Source: SCTG01 sp964384595 (GTDB lineage: Bacteria; Nitrospirota; Nitrospiria; Nitrospirales; NS-4). Taken from it: a DNA stretch of 36,313 nt. How positions within the stretch are numbered: the stretch's first letter is position 1; each line of letters begins with the position of its first letter. The position numbers and the translations under genes are program-made. Shown in pieces: positions 25,019 through 32,106 of the stretch. The notes below the pieces were generated by a model, which saw only the letters and a list, made by a program, of their open reading frames with translations, did not search any database and was not told the origin of the DNA. Location: NCBI GenBank assembly GCA_964384595.1, contig CAYLLY010000016.1, positions 1 through 36,313 of the forward strand, read 5' to 3'.

Positions 25019-26572
25019 TCCCAGCGCCGCGCGCTGCGCGGAGAGGTGAAAGCGGATTTCGCGGACGCGGTTGATAAACCGTTCCGTCTCGCTCTTGGCC
25101 TGGGCTTCGCGCTCGAAGCGGCAGTATTCCCCGATCATGGCGTGGAGGCGTTGGGCGCCGACCGGCTTGGAGAGCCTGGCGATCATCTTCTGCTTGTCCT
25201 CGAAGGACAATCCGAAATACTCGTCGGGCTCCTCGAAGTCCTCCATCTCGGTCAGGGCGCGTCCGGCCAGGTGGTCCACGGAGCGCCCCGAGAGCTTCTC
25301 GGCAACGCACTTCTCGCCGATGGCCTTCCACTCGGCCTCCGCAACCGGCAGCCACGGCCCCTTGCCGCGGAGCTTCACGTCCCGGAGCAGCCTCACGAAG
25401 TCCTCCGCGCTCACCGGCCCCAGCGCGCGGATGGGATTCTGGGAGATCCGGCTGATGGTCGCCTCGTCCATGTTCAGCGTGTTGGCGTCGCAGATCATGA
25501 ACCACTTGCCGTTCTTCGGCCCGACCGTCCCGTCCAGGATGCCGAAGATCGTCGCCAGGATGGCCTTCTCCTCCTGCCGGATGTCGGCGTCGGAGCGCGC
25601 CGCGAAGGCCGTGTCGATGTCCGGCCAGTACACCCCGCACACCCCCGGCGCGTTGAACACCTCCTCCTTGAAGATTTCGAGCAGGCTGTTGGCGGACTGG
25701 TTCTGGTAGGCGGAGGCCCAGTCGGTGCGGCGGATGACCCGCATGCGGGCCGGCAGCTCCGCTTTCTCGCACAGCTGGAGGAAGTAGCGGCCGATCGCGT
25801 GGGCGGTGACGGTCTTGCCGCAGCCGGGCGTGCCGAGCACGAACATGACCTGGTTGCGCACCTTCTTGGGGTTCTTCCCGGCCTTGAGATCGAAGCCGGC
25901 GACGTCGCGGGCGAGCCGCTTGCCGGCCTTCACGAACTCCTGGTTGCCGACGATGTCGTCGAATGTGACGGGCAGCAGGTCGGTGGGCTCCTCGGCCCCG
26001 AGGGGAGACACCCGCCAGCCGACGGCCCGCAGGCGCGGCGTCTCGACGTGCAGGTCGGGGATTTCCGGCTGGAGCTTGCGGAGCGTCCGCGAGAGCAGGC
26101 GGAAGTAGGCATGGAGGCAGCGCAGCGACTCGGTGTCCCGGTGCAGGCGCTTCGCATTGTCGGCATGCCGCTGATAGAAGCGAACGAAGCTGGCGCAGTC
26201 CTTGAGGATCGCGCCGGGCAGCTCCGCGGCGGCGGTGGCGGCGAAGTCCCGGTACTCTCCGGACGGCAGCTCCGCCTTGTCGGGCGGCTCCAGGCAGTCC
26301 CCGAGGGCCGCCAGCCGGTCCGCCGTTTCCTCGGCCAGGAGGAAGCCCGCATAAGACGACGGCACCCTGTCCGCGCCGGCCAGGCGCAGGAGCGCTTGCG
26401 CCACGGCCACCGCGTGGCTGACGGCATCGAGGGCCTGCAGGTTCAGCGGCGTCGTCCCGAACGCGCCGGCGTCGACGTCCGCCAGCGCGCGCGGCAAGCC
26501 GGATTGCGTCAGTTGCCGGCGGGCCCCCTCCAGCTCGCGCTCCATGTCCGCGGTCTCAACGCGCAGCTTCAT
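24998..26572 (-). CDS. AAA+ ATPase with altered Walker B
   Basis: A 524-aa protein. The N-terminal 200 residues are helical and unknown. The AAA module starts at VTFDDIVGNQEF (202-213). Walker A is GTPGCGKT (247-254). Aligned with the usual FIDEID, the Walker B position reads YWPDID (315-320), so the magnesium-binding Asp is Pro and the catalytic Glu is Asp. Sensor 1 is present (FMICDANTLN, N364). ATP binding is likely; hydrolysis may be weak or depend on a partner. The C-terminal lid is helical. The final residues GDSPPS come from a palindromic element that has replaced the natural end. ATG 26572 overlaps the upstream stop by 4 nt. It is probably a remodelling motor in the complex. Confidence 0.85.
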   Translation of the reverse strand: MKLRVETADMERELEGARRQLTQSGLPRALADVDAGAFGTTPLNLQALDAVSHAVAVAQALLRLAGADRVPSSYAGFLLAEETADRLAALGDCLEPPDKAELPSGEYRDFAATAAAELPGAILKDCASFVRFYQRHADNAKRLHRDTESLRCLHAYFRLLSRTLRKLQPEIPDLHVETPRLRAVGWRVSPLGAEEPTDLLPVTFDDIVGNQEFVKAGKRLARDVAGFDLKAGKNPKKVRNQVMFVLGTPGCGKTVTAHAIGRYFLQLCEKAELPARMRVIRRTDWASAYQNQSANSLLEIFKEEVFNAPGVCGVYWPDIDTAFAARSDADIRQEEKAILATIFGILDGTVGPKNGKWFMICDANTLNMDEATISRISQNPIRALGPVSAEDFVRLLRDVKLRGKGPWLPVAEAEWKAIGEKCVAEKLSGRSVDHLAGRALTEMEDFEEPDEYFGLSFEDKQKMIARLSKPVGAQRLHAMIGEYCRFEREAQAKSETERFINRVREIRFHLSAQRAALGGDSPPS

Positions 26573-27585
26573 ATCGTATAGACGATGTTTTGCGTGCCGG
26601 CCTCGTCCAGCTTTTTCCGGATCGTGTCGGCCGCCTCCGGCGTGCAGACGAATTTCCGCTCTTTGTGGACCCGGTAGCCGAGCCGGCTCGCCTCTTCCTC
26701 AATGAGCGGCCGGCTGGCCGCGGAGAGAAACTTCCGGAAGATGGTGGCGAACGGATCGTTGTCCCGGTCCTTTTCGAGGTCCACCGAGGCGCGATCCAGC
26801 GGCAGATGCAGCACGAAGGCCGCCTCGAGCGCGCCCTCGGGGGTCCACCCCGCCGGCGCGGGCGTCCAGGGGCTCCACAGCGGCCCGATGCGCCCGCGCG
26901 TCACTTCGACGACGCGCACGCCGTCCAGCTTGCCGAGCAGCAGGAAGGCGATCTCGCTGTCGTCCTGGGTGTACACTTCCATCTTCTCGCGGAAGGCCGA
27001 GGTCTGCCGGCTGTAGTCGCCGGTGCGCTCCAGCAGCGTGCCGCCCCACATGCTGTCCGTCTGCTCGATGACCAGCGTATAGCGCGTGAAGACGGATTCG
27101 CCCGGTTCATAGCGGTCGAACATGACTTCGAACGCGGCGACGCGCCGGGCGCGATCGATGCGGCGCAACTTGACGTCGAGGCGATACAGCGGCGGGATGG
27201 TCGCCCGGACAAGCCGCCGGTAATAGGCGAGCTTGGCCTGCACCTTGGCGGTGACCGACCGCCCCGCCGCAATGCGGCTCTCCTGCTCGCCCAGGAAATC
27301 CTCGGCGATCCGGCGGTCAACCTGGATGGCCAGCATGTCTTTGAGCGTCGGCATTCCGCTGGCGAGATCGATGCGGATGCCCGCGTAGACGCCTTCCGCC
27401 ACGGCGGCCGACAGGGCCGTAAAGTATTCGGCACACCCGAACGGGTCCGGGAACCATCTGTTCAGCCGCCCGCCCGAGACGAGCCGCGCGGCAAAACGCG
27501 CATAGGTGGCCACGTCCCGGCCCTCAAGACATTTCAGCCGGGATGCATCCGCCTCTTTCTTACTGCGCCTTGCGGGCTGACTCAA
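26569..27585 (-). CDS. Unknown protein in the AAA+/Hsp90-like block (338 aa)
   Basis: The only in-frame start giving a full protein is TTG at 27585, which overlaps the end of the coiled-coil gene by 26 nt. A weak AAGGA lies about 12 nt upstream. No internal ATG exists before about residue 79. The protein is soluble with mixed alpha/beta character: LKDMLAIQVDRRIAEDFLGEQE, a beta-rich core (ALEAAFVLHLPLD, RVVEVTRGRIGPLW), and a C-terminal YRVHKERKFVCTPEAADTIRKKL. I recognise no family, and no catalytic motif stands out. The 4-nt overlap with the AAA+ gene suggests it is an adaptor or regulator for that ATPase. A GTG start further in is possible. Confidence 0.7.
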   Translation of the reverse strand: MSQPARRSKKEADASRLKCLEGRDVATYARFAARLVSGGRLNRWFPDPFGCAEYFTALSAAVAEGVYAGIRIDLASGMPTLKDMLAIQVDRRIAEDFLGEQESRIAAGRSVTAKVQAKLAYYRRLVRATIPPLYRLDVKLRRIDRARRVAAFEVMFDRYEPGESVFTRYTLVIEQTDSMWGGTLLERTGDYSRQTSAFREKMEVYTQDDSEIAFLLLGKLDGVRVVEVTRGRIGPLWSPWTPAPAGWTPEGALEAAFVLHLPLDRASVDLEKDRDNDPFATIFRKFLSAASRPLIEEEASRLGYRVHKERKFVCTPEAADTIRKKLDEAGTQNIVYTI

Positions 27586-28639
27586 AGTGGCCGAGTTCCT
27601 TCTTCGCCAGCGCGATCGTCTCGTCGATGCGCTGCTCCTTGATCTCGCGTTCCGCGGCCAGATTGCTCTGCACGAGGGTCTCCGTCTCCTTGTCGTACAC
27701 CTTCATCTCCGCCGTGAGCCGGTCGATATTCTGGGTCAGGTACAGCGACGTCTCGGAGGCGAGCACCGCCAGGCGGTTGACGCTCTTCTTGAGCGACTCC
27801 ATGGACTTGTGCATCTCGACCGAGAGCTCGCCGGCCTTGGAGATCGAGGCGAGCCCGGCCAGGTTCCCGTGCAGCTCGTTGAGGACCTCGTTGCCGGCTT
27901 CGTAGAGCGAGGCCATGTTGCTGTTGAGGTTGGACATGATCTCCAGGAAGTTGTTGTTCATGTTGACGATGGAGGCGATGCGATCCTCCGCATTGGAGTA
28001 CAGCCGCAGTTTGGCCCCGTGCTCGTAGATGAGGCGCTTAACGTCGCTGATCTTTGCCAGCAGCGCGCGGGCCTCGGCGCTCTTCTGGTCGGCCATCGCC
28101 TGCAGGTCTTTCTCCAGCCGGCTCCGGTAGGCCTCCAGCTCCAGCACGTAGCCGGCCGCCTTCTCTTCGTTCTGGGCGGCGACGATCATTTTCTTGTTGA
28201 GCCGCACGATGTCGTCCTGAAGGTTTTTGATGTCGTTTTGCAGCGTGTCCAGATAGTTGCCGACTTCCTGCACCCGCCGCTGGGCGATCTCGATCTTCTC
28301 CCCCAGCAGCTCCTTCAGGTCGCGGCTCGGGGTCAGCTCCCGGATGACGGGGATCTTGTGCAGGAGCCCTTTGATGTTGGTCCCGACCTCGTCGAAGGTC
28401 ACGATATTGCCGAGGTATTCGATGGCGCTCTTGTGCTCGCTGATGTCCTGCGTCATCTCCTTGGACAGCCGGTCGTAGGCCTTCGACAGGTCGCCGAACT
28501 TCTTCAAATCGAGCGAGTTCTTCCCCTGGTAATCCTGGAGCATCCGCTCGATGGACGCCCGGGTGTACCCCTCCCCGTCATACACGATCTCCTTCTTCAG
28601 GACATCGGCCGTCGGGATCGCCTTCTCGTTCGGACTCAT
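27560..28639 (-). CDS. Long coiled-coil protein, first gene of the block (359 aa)
   Basis: The protein is nearly all helix, with long heptad-like stretches at about 95-200 (EIAQRRVQEVGNYLDTLQNDIKNLQDDIVRLNKK) and 290-350. There is no signal peptide or membrane segment. The arrangement, with an N-terminal short region, a central helix with ...ELEAYRSRLEKDL..., an N-rich patch (NMNNNFLEIMSNLNSNM) and a C-terminal helix, faintly resembles TelA/tellurite-resistance-type helical proteins, but this is a weak eye match. ATG 28639 follows GGAGGTGA (28644-28651) and a good sigma-70 promoter, marking it as the head of the operon. It may be a scaffold that brings the AAA+ and Hsp90-like subunits together. 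Confidence 0.75.
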   Translation of the reverse strand: MSPNEKAIPTADVLKKEIVYDGEGYTRASIERMLQDYQGKNSLDLKKFGDLSKAYDRLSKEMTQDISEHKSAIEYLGNIVTFDEVGTNIKGLLHKIPVIRELTPSRDLKELLGEKIEIAQRRVQEVGNYLDTLQNDIKNLQDDIVRLNKKMIVAAQNEEKAAGYVLELEAYRSRLEKDLQAMADQKSAEARALLAKISDVKRLIYEHGAKLRLYSNAEDRIASIVNMNNNFLEIMSNLNSNMASLYEAGNEVLNELHGNLAGLASISKAGELSVEMHKSMESLKKSVNRLAVLASETSLYLTQNIDRLTAEMKVYDKETETLVQSNLAAEREIKEQRIDETIALAKKELGHFESARKAQ

Positions 28640-28678
28640 AGCGTCACCTCCAAGCTGTGCGGCAGGTTCGACCCGTAA

Positions 28679-28707
28679 AGTCTAGCCACTACCTATGAAG
28701 CCGTCAA
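28679..28707 (-). promoter_or_regulatory. Promoter of the eleven-gene Hsp90-like/AAA+ block
   Basis: On the minus strand, -35 TTGACG (28702-28707), a 17-bp spacer and -10 TAGACT (28679-28684). Start of transcription would be near 28672, about 33 nt before ATG 28639 and its GGAGGTGA site. It is the best promoter seen for the whole block. Confidence 0.6.
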
Positions 28708-28746
28708 CAGAGGAACAGAATCCGGTGGACCTTCCCCGCAGCACGT

Positions 28747-28760
28747 AGGCACTCGTGCCT
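28747..28760. promoter_or_regulatory. Small palindrome between divergent genes
   Basis: AGGCACTCGTGCCT is a perfect 6-bp inverted repeat with a 2-bp centre, between the block promoter and ltaE. It may be an operator, or with the following TTTT a weak terminator. Nothing else is seen in 28640-28797 beyond the promoters. Confidence 0.3.
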
Positions 28761-28777
28761 TTTACCTTGAACCCGTT

Positions 28778-28783
28778 TACAAT
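28778..28783 (+). promoter_or_regulatory. Likely -10 element of ltaE
   Basis: TACAAT lies 15 nt before ATG 28798, giving a leader of only a few bases. No good -35 is visible. Confidence 0.4.
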
Positions 28784-28797
28784 ATCCTCTGACACCA

Positions 28798-29826
28798 ATG
28801 ATCGATCTGCGCAGCGATACGGTGACGAAGCCCTCGCCGGCCATGCGCGAGGCGATGGCCACGGCCGAGGTCGGCGACGACGTCTTCGGCGAGGACCCGA
28901 CCGTCAACCGGCTTCAGGAGACGGCCGCGCGGCTGCTCGGCAAGGAGGCTGCGCTCTTCGTCCCCTCCGGCACGATGGCCAATCAGCTCTCGGTCCGGGT
29001 GCACACGAGGCCTGGCGACGAGATCATCGTCGAGGCCGGGGCGCATGTGGTCCGCTATGAGAGCGGCGCGGCGGCCGGCCTCTCCGGAGTCCAGACCTGC
29101 TGGCTTCAAGGGACTCGGGGAATATTAGCGGTCGAGCAGATCGAGGCGGCCATCCGCCCCCCCGACTATCACAATCCGCCCACGACCCTGCTCTGCCTGG
29201 AGAACACCCACAATCGCGGCGGCGGAACGGTGTATCCCCTCGACCGGATCACGGCGATCCGGAAGGTGGCCGAGGCGCGCGGCATCGCCATGCACCTGGA
29301 CGGCGCGCGGCTCTTCAACGCGGTCGTCGCCACCGGCATTCCGGCGGCCGAGTACGCGCGACACTTCGAGACGGTGTCGTTCTGCCTGTCGAAGGGGCTG
29401 GGCGCGCCGGTCGGTTCGCTGATCTGCGCCGACACAGAGCGCGTCGTGAAGCTGCGACGCCTGCGGAAGATGTTCGGCGGCGGGATGCGGCAGGCCGGCA
29501 TCCTCGCGGCGGCGGGGCTCTACGCGCTGGACCACAACGTCGCGCGGCTGGCGGAGGACCACGCCCACGCGAAGCGGCTGGCGGCGGCCCTGGCGGAACT
29601 CCCCGGCGTCAAGATCAACCCCGCGCATATCGAGACCAACATCGTCGTCTTCGATATCGGCGAGACGCGCCGCACGGCCGACGAGGTGCTGGCGGCCCTC
29701 AAGGCCGAGGGCCTGCTGCTGGTGCCCTTCAGCCCCACCACGCTCCGCGCCGTGACCCACCTCGACGCGTCGCGCGACCAGATCGAGCAGGCCTGCGCGA
29801 TCCTGAAGAAAGTCTTCGCCAGCTAA
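28798..29826 (+). CDS. ltaE: Low-specificity L-threonine aldolase
   Basis: A 342-aa PLP enzyme of fold type I that splits L-threonine or L-allo-threonine into glycine and acetaldehyde. Recognised by the N-terminal IDLRSDTVTKPS, by DDVFGEDPTVNRLQ, by HLDGAR (H166, D168, R171; Asp pairs with the PLP nitrogen), and by FCLSKGLGAPVGS with the Schiff-base lysine K199. The length is normal. It stands alone, divergent from the Hsp90-like block and convergent with the PHP gene, so it probably has an ordinary housekeeping role in glycine supply. ATG 28798 follows closely on a TACAAT box. Confidence 0.93.
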   Translation: MIDLRSDTVTKPSPAMREAMATAEVGDDVFGEDPTVNRLQETAARLLGKEAALFVPSGTMANQLSVRVHTRPGDEIIVEAGAHVVRYESGAAAGLSGVQTCWLQGTRGILAVEQIEAAIRPPDYHNPPTTLLCLENTHNRGGGTVYPLDRITAIRKVAEARGIAMHLDGARLFNAVVATGIPAAEYARHFETVSFCLSKGLGAPVGSLICADTERVVKLRRLRKMFGGGMRQAGILAAAGLYALDHNVARLAEDHAHAKRLAAALAELPGVKINPAHIETNIVVFDIGETRRTADEVLAALKAEGLLLVPFSPTTLRAVTHLDASRDQIEQACAILKKVFAS

Positions 29827-31076
29827 GCGCGCACGTAGATCGGATTCGCAAAAATCCACGGCCGCCATCGGTCCACCACTTTCAGGGACACCTCCACGCG
29901 ATAGACGCCCGGCCGGTCCACTTGATGCCGCAGCTCGCGCCCTTCCTGTCGCCGGATCGGCACCCCGTCGCGCAGCAATTCCAGCAGCCCCGGTACCGGA
30001 CTCTGCACGACCAGGACAAACTCTTCCTCTAAGGGCAGCTCGTCGCCCATGACCGCGGCCACCGCCCCGCCGTCTTCCCTTTGGGCCGCGAAACGGAAAC
30101 CGGTCGCGTCGGCCAGGAGATTGAAGGCGGCGAACGACCGGCCCGCGCGGAGCGCGGCCACGAGCCGCTCCGTTGTCAGCCCCGGCGCGAAGGCCTTCAG
30201 CCTCTCCGCGGTCTGCGACGGCGCCAGGACGTGAGTGTTCACGGACTTAAAGGACAGGAGGTAGGGGTCGGCCTGCCGCCCGAATGCCCGCAGGTTCTGG
30301 TGGGCGTCGTTCCCCGCCAGGCCGAGGAACCGCCGGCTCTTCGTGAAGCGGTCCCACTCGGCGAGATTCCAACTCGACCGTTCCACGATGATCGGCACGA
30401 CGATCTCCTCCTGGTAGTCGGCATAATCGAGGGCAAAGTCGAGGAGGAAGCGCGGGACATCCACCAGGCGGTCCCGCACGGTGTCGGCAAGGTCGTAAAT
30501 TTCGATCCCATCGGCGTACTTGAAGTAGTGCGGGTTCATCATGCCGCGCGGATGCGCGATGATGGAGAGCGCGCCCTGTTTCTGAATGCTCTTGAACAGC
30601 TCGTCCCAGTCCCATTGCTCATTCTCTCCCGGCACAAGCGGTTCCCGAAGACCGACCGCCAGGACACTGGCGCACCGCCGCGTGAGCGCGCCGCCGCGCG
30701 TGCAGCCGAGGGCGACTTCCACGCCGCGAACGACCAGGACCGCGTCCTTGCGGCCCTCGATGCCTTCGGCGAAAATGCGCGGCGAGTAGTGGTCGGTGAC
30801 GACGAGAAAGTCCAGCTTCGCGAGACGGGCGGCCTCGAGGATTTCCTGCGTCGTCCCGGTGCTGTCGTGCGACAGATTGGTGTGGGCGTGGACGACGCCA
30901 CGGTACTCCACGTAGCCTGCAAGGGGCGGCGGTTTGACCCGCTGACTCCGCAAGGCGGCAAGCGCCTCGCGGATCGCGCCTGCCGACGGTGCCCGGGAGC
31001 ACCCCTCGGTGACCGGCACGAAAGCCCCCAGGCCGGAGGCCAGCGCTGCCTGGATGAATCGGCGCCGGGTCCACAC
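29823..31076 (-). CDS. Tat-exported PHP-domain phosphoesterase
   Basis: A 417-aa protein starting at GTG 31076. The N-terminus has a twin-arginine signal (TRRRFIQAALASGLGAFVP), followed by a Cys at 26 that might be lipid-modified, although the lipobox is imperfect. The PHP domain has the metal motifs VVHAHTNLSHDS (H63, H65), VVTDHYS, IIAHPRG and GNDAHQN. The C-terminal 110 residues are a beta-sandwich-like region (EFVLVVQSPVPGLLELLRDG, GVYRVEVSL) as in CehA-type PHP proteins. Export suggests hydrolysis of phosphoesters outside the cytoplasm. The frame is open much further upstream to 31484, but that part is antisense to the next gene, and the Tat signal marks the true start. Confidence 0.82.
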   Translation of the reverse strand: MWTRRRFIQAALASGLGAFVPVTEGCSRAPSAGAIREALAALRSQRVKPPPLAGYVEYRGVVHAHTNLSHDSTGTTQEILEAARLAKLDFLVVTDHYSPRIFAEGIEGRKDAVLVVRGVEVALGCTRGGALTRRCASVLAVGLREPLVPGENEQWDWDELFKSIQKQGALSIIAHPRGMMNPHYFKYADGIEIYDLADTVRDRLVDVPRFLLDFALDYADYQEEIVVPIIVERSSWNLAEWDRFTKSRRFLGLAGNDAHQNLRAFGRQADPYLLSFKSVNTHVLAPSQTAERLKAFAPGLTTERLVAALRAGRSFAAFNLLADATGFRFAAQREDGGAVAAVMGDELPLEEEFVLVVQSPVPGLLELLRDGVPIRRQEGRELRHQVDRPGVYRVEVSLKVVDRWRPWIFANPIYVRA

Positions 31077-31087
31077 GTTGCGAAACC

Positions 31088-31115
31088 TTAACAGATCGCG
31101 CGAGTCTGGTACAAT
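31088..31115 (+). promoter_or_regulatory. Promoter of the 116-aa protein gene
   Basis: -35 TTAACA (31088-31093), 16-bp spacer, -10 TACAAT (31110-31115). It ends 9 nt before ATG 31125, so the transcript is nearly leaderless. It overlaps the region just upstream of the divergent PHP gene. Confidence 0.6.
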
Positions 31116-31124
31116 GCGCAGGCC

Positions 31125-31475
31125 ATGACAAGCCCCCCCGCAGCTTCCGCTGGCGAGCTCCGCAGCCGGCTGGAGGCCGACTTCCGGCGCCGCGTGACGC
31201 TGTTCTACCGCTCCCTGCGGATCACGCCGCCGTACCACAGCGTGGAGAAGGCGATGCTCGCCCTGCGCGACCGGCTCAAGGCCCTGCCGGAACCGGACTT
31301 GCGCGCCGCGGCCGCCGATCCGGCGCCGCGCGACGCCCTCTTCGCGCACGTCTTCACCGAGTCCGGTCTGGCAAACAAGAGCCGGGGCATCATCACCAAA
31401 TTGCTGGCCGACCGTCCCGATCTCCTGGCGCCCGAATGCCGGCCCTTCGCGGAGGCGTTCAAAGGGCAGCCTTGA
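31125..31475 (+). CDS. Small unknown protein (116 aa)
   Basis: Soluble, helical and Arg/Ala-rich: ELRSRLEADFRRRVTLFYRSLRITPPYHSVEKAMLALRDRLK, then a C-terminal part with TESGLANKSRGIITKLLADRPDLL. No family recognised and no catalytic motif. A promoter lies immediately upstream. Its 3' end overlaps the convergent membrane-protein gene by 17 bp, which would allow antisense interference between the two. Confidence 0.65.
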   Translation: MTSPPAASAGELRSRLEADFRRRVTLFYRSLRITPPYHSVEKAMLALRDRLKALPEPDLRAAAADPAPRDALFAHVFTESGLANKSRGIITKLLADRPDLLAPECRPFAEAFKGQP

Positions 31476-32043
31476 ATTCCTCATACAGCGCCATCAGCCG
31501 CTTGTTCTCCAACCGGTACGCGACGACCACAACCAGCAGGCCGAACAGGCAGACCAGCAGGCCCAGCCCACTCAGCGCGACGGCCAGGAACGCGCCGCTG
31601 ACTGAAGACATCCCTCCGGCCACGGCATAGGACACCACATAGGCCAGCGTCCCGCCCGCGACCGTCAGGAACCAGAGCGCGGTCAGGATCACCGAGGACC
31701 AGGGCATCCGCTTGGTGATGGTCACCGGCTCCGGTTGCTCCAGGGTCGCGTAACGGATGACGCCGTTCAGCGGCCAGGCCGTCCGGAACGCGACTCCGAA
31801 CTGTTTGAGGTCCGGCTGGAGCAGAATGGCCCGCTGCTCGGGGAAGAGCCGCGCCCAGCCGCGCGGCAATTGAAGAATCCCGTCGGCGTCGAACGCCTGG
31901 CGCCGCACGGTGAGCGTCTCCTGCCGGCGCTCAACGGCCACGCCGTACGTGACGGCCACGGACGTCTTCCGGCTGAACGCCCTCCAATCCGCCATGATCA
32001 AGCCCAGAAGGAGGATCGCGCCGAGGAGAAACGCCGCATGCAT
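31459..32043 (-). CDS. Membrane protein, unknown function (194 aa)
   Basis: The first 18 residues form a hydrophobic helix (HAAFLLGAILLLGLIM). A soluble beta-rich part of about 85 residues follows (TLTVRRQAFDADGILQLPRG, EQRAILLQPDLKQF), then two transmembrane helices (about 118-140 and 148-177) and a short charged C-terminus (RLENKRLMALYEEFKAAL). The frame is open upstream into the antisense strand of the beta-CASP gene. ATG 32043 is chosen because it begins the first hydrophobic helix and because the upstream part has no sensible protein. Function unknown. Confidence 0.62.
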   Translation of the reverse strand: MHAAFLLGAILLLGLIMADWRAFSRKTSVAVTYGVAVERRQETLTVRRQAFDADGILQLPRGWARLFPEQRAILLQPDLKQFGVAFRTAWPLNGVIRYATLEQPEPVTITKRMPWSSVILTALWFLTVAGGTLAYVVSYAVAGGMSSVSGAFLAVALSGLGLLVCLFGLLVVVVAYRLENKRLMALYEEFKAAL

Positions 32044-32106
32044 GGAACGAGAGAGTAACACAAAGCTCTTGCAACGGTCATGACAAGAGTATAGATATGG
32101 GTTCCG

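Noticed and set aside
25046..26581. A 511-aa open frame on the plus strand opposite the AAA+ gene
   Set aside because: GC-rich codon bias leaves long open antisense frames. The composition is unstructured and Arg/Gly-rich, and the minus-strand gene has clear AAA+ motifs.
26590..27642. A 350-aa plus-strand frame opposite the 338-aa gene
   Set aside because: Antisense shadow with no recognisable domain; the opposite gene is translationally coupled to its neighbours.
27587..28678. A 363-aa plus-strand frame opposite the coiled-coil gene
   Set aside because: A mirror of heptad codons (Leu/Val/Asp-rich), with no start signals. The minus-strand gene has a promoter and a good ribosome site.
31077..31484. 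N-terminal extension of the PHP protein frame
   Set aside because: It lies antisense to the 116-aa gene, and the Tat signal begins at 31076.
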